34,870 bases of DNA from Terriglobales bacterium (GTDB taxonomy: Bacteria; Acidobacteriota; Terriglobia; Terriglobales; Acidobacteriaceae), in contig JACPNP010000058.1 in assembly GCA_016185365.1 (NCBI GenBank), positions 1-34,870 on the forward strand. The letters run 5' to 3'. The position numbers were made by a program, and so were the translations under genes. This document shows positions 16,970-23,933 of the stretch, one piece after another. A model generated the notes under the pieces. That model was not told the origin of the DNA. It was given only the letters and a program-made list of their open reading frames with translations, and ran no database searches. The first letter of the stretch is position 1, and each line of letters starts with the position of its first letter.

Positions 16970-16990
16970 TCCTTACTCCGTGTATACTCT

Positions 16991-17023
16991 GCCGGGGGCC
17001 TTCGGGCTCCCGGTTTTGTTTTG
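16991..17023 (+). terminator. Rho-independent terminator of the TonB receptor gene
   Basis: A strong stem CCGGGGGCC/GGGCTCCCGG with a tight TTC loop is followed by TTTTGTTTT, 22 bases after the stop codon. Confidence 0.85.
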
Positions 17024-17177
17024 TATATGTTGTGAAGATGCCTGCCGACCGTGGTATGGCCGGACCCAGGGGTTTACGCAGTCAGAGTCATGTCAGGCGG
17101 GGAAGTGAATCTTCGCAAAGAGGTTTACATCCAAGTCTCATGGTCCGTCCTACATCCATTCCCGGGAGCCTGAACTG

Positions 17178-18791
17178 ATGCGCCGAGCGGCCGTGCCGTT
17201 CGAGACGATCCCTCACACCTCCCGGTTGTTCCGGGACTTCCTTGGGGACCAGTCACAAGTCAAGGCATTCCTTCCCCACCCACCGTTCTTCCGCGACTGG
17301 ATTTCGACCGGTCATGGCAAGGTCCGCCACTCATCCCAAGAGCGCGTCACCCGTGTCGTGGATGTTCTCGCGCGGCAAAATCGCGCCTGGGGCGCCGGGG
17401 ACGCGACGTTGAAGAATCTTGAGCGCTTGCGCGAGGGCGCGGCGGCGATCGTCACCGGGCAGCAGGTCGTCTTGTTCGGCGGACAGTTGATGGCGTTCCT
17501 CAAGGCGCTGACCGCGATCAAGATCGCGGCGGAGGCGACGAGCGCCGGTGTGGCTACCGTCCCTATCTTCTGGCTCGCGACCGAGGACCACGATCTGGCG
17601 GAGGTCGCCGGCGTGAGACTGTATGGCTGCGGATGGGAATTACGGACCCTCACGGCAAGTCCGGCTGCGGCCAGCGGGAAGCAAGTCGGCGGCATTCCCT
17701 TCGGGGACGAGGTCCGCGCCGCCCTCGCGGAAGCCGCCACAGTACTCGGAGAGAGCGAAGTCACGGACCTCCTGCGCCAGTCCTACGTCCCGGGCGCGAC
17801 GATGGGTGATGCCTATGCCCGGTTCTTTGCCAAGGTGTTTGCGGAGTACGGACTTATCCTGATCGACAATTCGGACCCGGAACTGCATCGCATCGCCCAG
17901 CCGATCTTTTCCGCCGCCGTGGAGCGCTCTGAGGAACTCAATGCGGCGTTGTTGGCGCGAGACAAAGAGCTGGAGGACGCCGGCTACCATGCGCAGGTGA
18001 AGGTCGAGAAGAATTCGACCCTGTTGTTCGCACAGCAGCAGGGAACAAGGACCGTTCTGCATCGATCTCGGGACGGATTCACGCTTGGGGAAGAAAATGT
18101 TTCGCGCGCCGCCTTGCTGGCCCGTGCGAACGAGCGCCCGGAAGATTTCAGCGCCAATGCCCTGTTGCGTCCCATCGTGCAGGACTATCTGCTGCCCACA
18201 CTCGCCTATGTGGGCGGGCCCGCCGAGGTGGCGTATTTTGCCCAGTCGGCCGTGCTGTACAAAAAGCTGTTAGGGCGAGTGACGCCGGTCCTGCCTCGCG
18301 CCACTGCCACGATCGTGGAGCCCCGCATTGCGGCGCTGATGCAGAAGTTCGGCCTCGGACTGGAGGATGCATTTGTCCCGGTAGCGGATTTCCGCCGCCG
18401 GGTCGGCGTGCGCGCCTTGCCGGACGGCCTGCGGGAAGAGCTGGAGGGCGCGCGATGTACCGTCGGCGATATGGAAGGGCCCATCCGCCATGAGCTCCAG
18501 CAGCTGGATCCCACGTTGGAAGCGGCCGCCGCCAAGGCCTTTGCCAAGATCAGGCATCAAGTGGAACGGCTGGAGCGCAAAGCCGCCACGGCCCTGCTCC
18601 GGCGCAATGCCGAGCTCGATGTCCAGGCCCGCAAACTCTCCAACGCACTTTATCCCCACCAGAACCTGCAGGAACGCGAGATCGCCGGCGCTCACTTCCT
18701 GGGGCGGTTCGGCCTGAGATTCCTCCGCCGGCTTCATGACGCGATCCGGATCGGCTCTCCCGATCATCAAGTCCTTTATCCCGAAGGCTGA
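17178..18791 (+). CDS. bshC: Bacillithiol biosynthesis cysteine-adding enzyme
   Basis: The 537 residues match BshC over full length: an N-terminal part with PHTSRLFRDFL, the nucleotide-binding-like core (IVTGQQVVLFGGQLMAFLKA and IFWLATEDHDLAEV), the middle region KVEKNSTLLFAQQQGTR, and YVGGPAEVAYFAQSAVLYK before the C-terminal coiled coil (about 440-510). BshC is assigned the last step of bacillithiol synthesis, joining cysteine to glucosaminyl-malate, in the cytoplasm. bshA and bshB are not in the window. It starts a plus-strand series with short gaps (24 bases to the next gene). The ATG at 17178 is the first sensible start; its ribosome site is weak. Bacillithiol can buffer metals and thiol stress, but no direct link to the metal island is shown. 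Confidence 0.92.
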   Translation: MRRAAVPFETIPHTSRLFRDFLGDQSQVKAFLPHPPFFRDWISTGHGKVRHSSQERVTRVVDVLARQNRAWGAGDATLKNLERLREGAAAIVTGQQVVLFGGQLMAFLKALTAIKIAAEATSAGVATVPIFWLATEDHDLAEVAGVRLYGCGWELRTLTASPAAASGKQVGGIPFGDEVRAALAEAATVLGESEVTDLLRQSYVPGATMGDAYARFFAKVFAEYGLILIDNSDPELHRIAQPIFSAAVERSEELNAALLARDKELEDAGYHAQVKVEKNSTLLFAQQQGTRTVLHRSRDGFTLGEENVSRAALLARANERPEDFSANALLRPIVQDYLLPTLAYVGGPAEVAYFAQSAVLYKKLLGRVTPVLPRATATIVEPRIAALMQKFGLGLEDAFVPVADFRRRVGVRALPDGLREELEGARCTVGDMEGPIRHELQQLDPTLEAAAAKAFAKIRHQVERLERKAATALLRRNAELDVQARKLSNALYPHQNLQEREIAGAHFLGRFGLRFLRRLHDAIRIGSPDHQVLYPEG

Positions 18792-18815
18792 CGCTCAGGA
18801 GTATCATGGGCGTGT

Positions 18816-19130
18816 ATGGCGGCCAGGAAACAGAACGACTCCGCATTCGAGATCACGTGCCCGTGCTGCGGCGGCATGCTGAAGATCGACCCCGCGGTGC
18901 GCGCGGTGATCGCCCACCAGGCGCTGGAAAAGAAGATGTTCCAGGATTTCGACGAGGCCGCGCGCGCCATGAAGGACCAGGAAGTGCGCAAGGAGTCCAT
19001 CTTCGCGCAGTCGGTGGAGGCGGAGAAGAACAAAGCCAGCCTGATGGAGAAGAAATTCCAGGAAGCATTGAAAAAGGCCAAAGACACGCCGGATGACGCG
19101 CGTCCGTTACGCGACATCGATCTGGGCTGA
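18816..19130 (+). CDS. Small CPCCGG zinc-ribbon-like protein, unknown function
   Basis: The 104-residue soluble protein begins with a polar stretch and ITCPCCGGMLKIDP at about residues 13-26, half of a zinc ribbon (CxCC). The remainder is a highly charged helix, probably coiled coil (about 40-90), rich in Lys/Glu/Ala. A single CxCC motif could pair by dimerisation to bind zinc. Its place, 24 bases after bshC and 8 bases before the phosphodiesterase gene, suggests one transcript. A short ATG-started frame at 18806 overlaps it, but the CPCC frame has the conserved-looking composition. No function is proposed. Confidence 0.75.
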   Translation: MAARKQNDSAFEITCPCCGGMLKIDPAVRAVIAHQALEKKMFQDFDEAARAMKDQEVRKESIFAQSVEAEKNKASLMEKKFQEALKKAKDTPDDARPLRDIDLG

Positions 19131-19138
19131 TCCACCGC

Positions 19139-19852
19139 GTGCCCGCTCCTGCTCATCCATCTCCACTGTTACTTGGACATCGCGGTGCGAAACTCTACGC
19201 GCCGGAGAATACATTTGCCGCATTTGACCTCGCATTGGCCCACGGCTGCCATGGATTCGAATTCGATGTGCGCCGGACCGGAGACGGGACCGCGGTGGTG
19301 GTGCACGATCCGGAGGTGAATGGTGTCGCGATCGCCAATACCACACTGGCGCGATTGCGCGAGCAGTCGCCGCTTCTGCCGACCCTGGAAGAAGTCTGGC
19401 TGCGATATCACTCGCGCGCATTCCTCGATGTGGAGCTCAAGGTCACGGGCCTTTCCCAGGAAATGACCCGGCTATGGCGGGACTTTCCGCCCACAAAAGG
19501 CGCGCTCGTCTCCTCGTACCTGCCGGAGGCGATCCAGGAGGTCCACGCGCTTGCCCCCGGGGTCCCGCTAGGGTACATCTGCCGTGACCCGCGGCGGCTC
19601 GACCAGTGGCGCAGGCTGCCGATCGAGTACGCCGTGCTGCAACACGAGTTATTGAATGGTGCGCTGATCTCGGAACTTCATAAGTCGGGAAAAAAGGTTA
19701 TCGTTTGGACACTGAATGAAACTCCCGGCCTCAAGCGATTCGCCGTTGCGGGCGTGGCCGCCATCATCTCTGACGATTCCCGGCTGCTGGTGCGGACCAT
19801 CGGTCCCGGAACGGCAGGAACGAGTCACCAACAAGCCGCCCGTCTGTACTAA
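19139..19852 (+). CDS. Glycerophosphodiester phosphodiesterase
   Basis: The 237 residues form a GDPD TIM barrel. GHRG supplies H14 and R15, APENT follows, and FEFDVR gives the metal ligands E41 and D43. VVHDP gives the second catalytic His (H56), and LDVELKV and the late VIVWTLNE (Trp of the active site) complete the set. It would cleave glycerophosphodiesters to sn-glycerol-3-phosphate and an alcohol. There is no signal peptide, so it is cytoplasmic. GTG at 19139 is the start because it leaves eight bases after the previous gene and just precedes the first strand; no better ATG exists. Confidence 0.9.
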   Translation: MPAPAHPSPLLLGHRGAKLYAPENTFAAFDLALAHGCHGFEFDVRRTGDGTAVVVHDPEVNGVAIANTTLARLREQSPLLPTLEEVWLRYHSRAFLDVELKVTGLSQEMTRLWRDFPPTKGALVSSYLPEAIQEVHALAPGVPLGYICRDPRRLDQWRRLPIEYAVLQHELLNGALISELHKSGKKVIVWTLNETPGLKRFAVAGVAAIISDDSRLLVRTIGPGTAGTSHQQAARLY

Positions 19853-19879
19853 AATCATTGCGCGTCACCGGAGAGGACT

Positions 19880-21283
19880 ATGAAGCGCTTGGCGATTCGG
19901 ATCGTCGTATCGGGAATGGTATTGGCAGGAAGTTCGGCCGCGGACACCAAATTGAAGACCCGGACCACGGTCCAGGGACACAGTTTCGAGAGCACCACTT
20001 ACATCAAGGGCCAGCGGCAGCGCAGCGAGATGAACCTGGCGCCGGGGATGAGCACCATCACCATCACGCAGTGCGATCAGAAGCGCATCATCACGCTCAG
20101 CGCCTGTTCCAAGAGCTACATGGTGACTTCCCTGGACGAGGAAGAAACTCCTGCGGGAGAGGCCAAGCCGGCAACCAACTCACAGGGCCGGCAGCAGCGT
20201 CCCACGCGCAGCGGCGGCGTGATCACGCTGACCACTGACATCAACGACACCGGGGAGCGCAAGAAGCTCTTCGGCTTCACCGCGCGACGCGTGAAGACGG
20301 CCATGTCCAGCCAGGCCGAGGGTAATACCTGCTCCAAACCGCAGGACATGAACATGACGTCAGACGGCTGGTATATCGATCTCGAGAACAATTTCTCCTG
20401 TAGTAGCAGCCCCCGCGCCATGATGGCCATGCGCCCGCCCACGAATCAACCGGAGTGCCGCGATCAGATGCGTTTTAAGAGAACGGGGACCGGTCGGCAG
20501 GGATATCCGTTGATGGTGGATACTACTTTCGACGCGGGCGGCCGTTCCAACACCATGAAGATGGAGACCCTGGAACTTTCCACCGCGGACCTTGACCTTG
20601 CCCTGTTCGAGGTCCCGGTCGGATACACCGAGACCACCAGTTACCAGCAATTGATGTGCATGGGCAATATGGGTGACATGATGCGCGCCGCCGGCGAGGA
20701 ATCCGGTCGCAATACGCGTTACACCCCGACGGAACAGGTGCAGCAGCAGAGCGCCAACTATGGCGCATCGTTCGGCAAGGTGCGGGTCGGCGTCATCCCG
20801 GCCGGGCTGGCGGTCAGAGGGGCCGCGCCGCCGACGGCCCAGGTCCAGCCCATGCTGGTGGGCCTGATCCAGCAGTATCAGGTGGACGCTGTTCCTCTCA
20901 ACATCGCCTCGACGGCCTCGCGCGAAGAGGCGGACAAGGCGGCGCGGGAGAAGGGCTGCGACTTCTTTGTCTACACCGATGTGAACAAGTACACGCCTCC
21001 GGGCACCGGCAAAAAGGCCGGTGGGCTCTTTGGCAGCGTTCTCGGCGCGAATACCGCTTCGGACAAGACCTTCACCTACGAGATGGGCGTGCAGTTCCGC
21101 GTCTTCGCGGTCGGTGACCCGGCGATCCGGCTGGACTCCACCCGCACCACGAACGAAGGCTCCACCATCGAAGCCGGCATGGGCCTTACGCTCGACTCCG
21201 AGGCCCAGGATGTCGTGGTCCAGGTCCGCAAAGATGCCGAGTGGCGCCGCCGCGGCGTGCTGCCGCCAAAGGTTTCGCAATAG
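19880..21283 (+). CDS. Exported two-part protein of unknown function
   Basis: The 467 residues begin with a signal peptide (MKRLAIRIVVSGMVLAGSSA). Residues about 22-255 look like a DUF4412-like region (repeated short strands, TTYIKGQRQRSEM, SGGVITLTTDINDTGERKKL), with several Cys suited to disulfides outside the cytoplasm. A polar linker follows (about 260-290). Residues about 290-460 form a second domain (KVRVGVIPAGLAV, REKGCDFFVYTDVNKY, YEMGVQFRVFAVGD) that recurs in acidobacterial exported proteins by my recollection, without known function. A GGAGAGGA site precedes the ATG. It lies 27 bases after the phosphodiesterase gene. No membrane anchor other than the signal peptide is seen. Confidence 0.8.
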   Translation: MKRLAIRIVVSGMVLAGSSAADTKLKTRTTVQGHSFESTTYIKGQRQRSEMNLAPGMSTITITQCDQKRIITLSACSKSYMVTSLDEEETPAGEAKPATNSQGRQQRPTRSGGVITLTTDINDTGERKKLFGFTARRVKTAMSSQAEGNTCSKPQDMNMTSDGWYIDLENNFSCSSSPRAMMAMRPPTNQPECRDQMRFKRTGTGRQGYPLMVDTTFDAGGRSNTMKMETLELSTADLDLALFEVPVGYTETTSYQQLMCMGNMGDMMRAAGEESGRNTRYTPTEQVQQQSANYGASFGKVRVGVIPAGLAVRGAAPPTAQVQPMLVGLIQQYQVDAVPLNIASTASREEADKAAREKGCDFFVYTDVNKYTPPGTGKKAGGLFGSVLGANTASDKTFTYEMGVQFRVFAVGDPAIRLDSTRTTNEGSTIEAGMGLTLDSEAQDVVVQVRKDAEWRRRGVLPPKVSQ

Positions 21284-21372
21284 CCCGCAAGGGCTGTGAT
21301 ACAAAGGGAGCGGGGTCCGCGATCGCGGCCTCCGCGTTCTTATGTTGAGCGACTACGACCCAGGCGGATGGC

Positions 21373-22614
21373 GTGTACAGGTTCAGAGCATGGAGACTGC
21401 GTCTCCTATTCATCCTTTCCATCCTCGGCCCCGGCTTCATCACGGCCAACGTCGATAACGACGCCGGCGGCATCTACACCTACGCCTCGGCGGGCGCGCA
21501 ATTCGGTTACTCCCTCCTTTGGACCATGATCCCCATCATGATCGCCCTGGCCTTCGCCCAGGAGATCTCGGCGCGCATGGCCGTGATCACCGGCAAGGGC
21601 TTGAGCGAACTGATCCGCGAGGAGTACGGCATCCGCATCGCGTTCCTGATGATGGCCGGACTGGTGCTTTGCAATCTGGGCGACGTGATGAGCGAATTCG
21701 CCGGTGTGGCCAGTAGTCTGGAATTATTTGGCGTGAGCAAATACATCAGCGTGCCGCTCTCCGCGGCTCTGGTGTGGGTGCTGGTGGTGCGCGGCGACTA
21801 TAAGAGGCTGGAGCGTGTGTTCCTGTTCGCGTCGTTCCTCTATCTGGCCTACATCATTGCCGGATTCCTGGCCCGGCCGGATTGGACCCACGCCCTGCAG
21901 CAAACGGCGCGTGTGCCTTCGATGGGCGAATTGCGGAACCCGTCATTCCTGTACCTGTCTGTGGCCATCATCGGCGCGACCATCGCCCCGTGGCAGCAGT
22001 TCTACTTGCAGGCCTCCATCGTGGACAAAGGCGCCACAGCCAAAGACCTGAAGTATAGCCAGATCGATGCGGTGTTCGGATCGGTGTTCTCCGTGGTGGT
22101 GGCGGCGTTTATCGTGGTGGCCTGCGCGGCCACGCTGCATCTGGCCGGACAGCATGAGATCCGCGATGCCGCCGATGCCGCGCTCTCCCTCAAGCCGCTG
22201 GGCGGGGAATACGCGTTCGTGCTTTTCTCCATCGGCCTGTTCAATGCCTCGATCTTCGCCGCCTGCATCCTTCCGCTCTCGACCGCCTACACCGTATGCG
22301 AGGCGCTGGGATTTGAATCCGGATTGAACAAAAAATTCCGTGAAGCTCCCGCGTTCTATTGGTTGTTCACTTTGTTGCTGGGGACCGGCGCCGCGGTGAT
22401 CCTGGTGCCCGGGTTCCCGCTGGTAAAGGTCGCGGTCCTGTCGCAGGTGCTGAATGGGCTGCTGCTGCCGTTTGTGCTGGTCTTTATGTTGTTGCTGGTC
22501 AACAAGGCGTACCTGATGGGCCGATACGTCAATCCGCGGCTCTATCACGCGCTCTGCTGGGGCCTTACCTCGCTGATCATCCTGTTCACGGCCTACATGC
22601 TCTGGCATCAGTAA
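21373..22614 (+). CDS. Nramp-related divalent metal transporter without canonical site motifs
   Basis: The 413-residue inner-membrane protein has about 11 hydrophobic helices and the SLC11/Nramp fold: LGPGFITANVDNDAGGIYTY in TM1 and ATIAPWQQFYLQASIVDKG in TM6. Classical Nramp proteins have DPGN in TM1 and a Met-containing MPH motif in TM6. Here DNDAGG and APWQ stand in their place, so the Met ligand that favours soft transition metals is absent. This resembles the Nramp-related Mg transporters (NRMT) and similar branches. Substrate may be Mg or Mn; that is inference. The start is GTG at 21373 after AGGCGG. It is 89 bases after the exported protein gene and converges on the DUF1501 gene. Confidence 0.88.
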   Translation: MYRFRAWRLRLLFILSILGPGFITANVDNDAGGIYTYASAGAQFGYSLLWTMIPIMIALAFAQEISARMAVITGKGLSELIREEYGIRIAFLMMAGLVLCNLGDVMSEFAGVASSLELFGVSKYISVPLSAALVWVLVVRGDYKRLERVFLFASFLYLAYIIAGFLARPDWTHALQQTARVPSMGELRNPSFLYLSVAIIGATIAPWQQFYLQASIVDKGATAKDLKYSQIDAVFGSVFSVVVAAFIVVACAATLHLAGQHEIRDAADAALSLKPLGGEYAFVLFSIGLFNASIFAACILPLSTAYTVCEALGFESGLNKKFREAPAFYWLFTLLLGTGAAVILVPGFPLVKVAVLSQVLNGLLLPFVLVFMLLLVNKAYLMGRYVNPRLYHALCWGLTSLIILFTAYMLWHQ

Positions 22615-22628
22615 GGCGGAAACAGTAA

Positions 22629-22694
22629 CGCGGCGGCGCGACCCCATCTTCGCACCGCCGCGCAGTTTGTGGGCCGTCTCCCTTAGCCCACAAA
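22629..22694. terminator. Bidirectional terminator region between convergent genes
   Basis: Two hairpins lie between the transporter and DUF1501 stops: CGCGGCGG at 22629-22636 with CCGCCGCG at 22655-22662, and TTTGTGGGC at 22666-22674 with GCCCACAAA at 22686-22694. The second overlaps the last codons of the DUF1501 gene. U-runs are weak, so termination strength is uncertain. Confidence 0.5.
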
Positions 22695-23933
22695 GCCAAG
22701 CCCGGGCCGGGAAGCCGTGAATCCGGGGAATGTCTTGCTCAGGTCCGCGCTGCCCATGTGCCGGGTGAGTGCCTCGCTCAGGACCGAGCGAAAGTCCGTC
22801 GTGACTTCCAGGTCGCGACCTTCATACAAATGGCGATCGTCCAGCCCGGGCCAGCGTCCATACACCTTGCCGCCTCGCACTGGCCCTCCCAGCACGAACA
22901 TGACGTTGGCGTGGCCGTGGTCCGTGCCGCGTGTGCCGTTCTCGCGCGCGGTGCGCCCGAATTCGCTCATCGTGACCAGCACCGTCTCCTCGCCGATCTT
23001 GCCCAGATCGGTCCAGAATGCGGCGATGGACTGCGCAAACTCGCGGGAGACGTTGGCCAGCTGGCCATGCACCGACCCTTCATTATTGTGGTGGTCCCAG
23101 CCGCCGATGTCGGCGAAGGCGACCTCAACCCCCAAGTCCGCTTTAAGCAACTGCGCCAACTGCCGCAGGCTCTGACCAAATCGGCCGCGAGGATAATCCG
23201 CGCCGGGCGCGGGCGTGTAGCGCGCCGGGTCAGCCGCTTTGAGCATCTTTACCGCATCAAAAGTCTCTTTGCCCGTGCCGTGGAGTACAGCGTCCACCGA
23301 CGAGTCATACATGGATTCGAATGACCCGCTGACCCCAGCCGCGGCAGCCCCGCGTCCGCCCACGCCGAAGTCATTCACGTTGTTGATGGCGACCGCCGGC
23401 ACCGCTCCCGACAAGGTGCGTGGCAGGTTGGCGCCCAGAGCGACCGCGCGGAATGGGGAAGCGTCCTTCTTTTTCGCCTCCAGAGTGCCCAATGCGCGGT
23501 TGAGCCAGCCGTCTTCGGTGGACTTCACGCCGGGTGTGCCTGACTCCATGTAATCCTGCGCATCGAAGTGGGAGCGTGTGTTGTCCGGCGAGCCGGCGGC
23601 ATGGATGATGGCCAGCTGCTTCGCGTCCCACAACGATTGGAATGGCGCCAGCGAAGGATGCAGACCGAAGTATCCGTCCAGATCAAGGACGGAAGATCTG
23701 GGAATGGCGATGGTCGGCCGCATGCGGTAATAAAGCGGTTCGCCATGCGGGACCACCAGATTCAAGCCATCGGCCGCGCCGCGTTGAAAGAGTACGACCA
23801 GGCGCTTTTTCTTGCCGCCAAGAGTGCCATCCGCAAAGGCGGCACGGGTAAGAAAGCTGGGGATGGCCGCCGCGCCCACCACGGCCAGTGCGCCGCTCTT
23901 CATGAAGATCCGTCGCGTGATCGGCATGGTCAT
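22683..23933 (-). CDS. DUF1501 protein, Tat-type signal
   Basis: The 416 residues start with a twin-arginine-like leader (PITRRIFMKSGALAVVGAAA), indicating export in folded form. The body matches DUF1501, a sulfatase/phosphatase-like fold: LVVLFQRGAADGLNLVVPHG near the start, DDRHLYEG, GRTARENGTRGTDHGHANVMF and a conserved GGWDHHNN (metal-site-like Asp/His). The start ATG overlaps the DUF1800 stop by four bases, preceded by AAAGGAG inside the upstream gene, so translation is coupled. Such pairs are widespread in Planctomycetota, Acidobacteriota and others; the activity has not been established to my knowledge. I infer cooperation outside the cytoplasm. Confidence 0.9.
   Translation of the reverse strand: MTMPITRRIFMKSGALAVVGAAAIPSFLTRAAFADGTLGGKKKRLVVLFQRGAADGLNLVVPHGEPLYYRMRPTIAIPRSSVLDLDGYFGLHPSLAPFQSLWDAKQLAIIHAAGSPDNTRSHFDAQDYMESGTPGVKSTEDGWLNRALGTLEAKKKDASPFRAVALGANLPRTLSGAVPAVAINNVNDFGVGGRGAAAAGVSGSFESMYDSSVDAVLHGTGKETFDAVKMLKAADPARYTPAPGADYPRGRFGQSLRQLAQLLKADLGVEVAFADIGGWDHHNNEGSVHGQLANVSREFAQSIAAFWTDLGKIGEETVLVTMSEFGRTARENGTRGTDHGHANVMFVLGGPVRGGKVYGRWPGLDDRHLYEGRDLEVTTDFRSVLSEALTRHMGSADLSKTFPGFTASRPGLGFVG

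Noticed and set aside
16983-16988. TATACT, a good -10 hexamer after the TonB receptor stop
   Set aside because: It is directly followed by the strong terminator at 16991-17023, has no convincing -35, and no gene starts within a sensible distance.
19013-19023. GGTGGAGGCGG resembling part of the ssrA att repeat
   Set aside because: It is only 11 bases long, lies inside the coding sequence of the CPCC protein, and the adjoining repeat bases do not match.
18806-19096. 96-codon frame starting at ATG 18806
   Set aside because: It overlaps the CPCC protein in another frame, is dominated by Arg/Gly from GC-rich sequence and has no domain.
21284-21372. Possible riboswitch before the Nramp-related transporter
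   Set aside because: The 89 bases contain only short GC-rich inverted repeats and no recognisable Mg or Mn riboswitch core.
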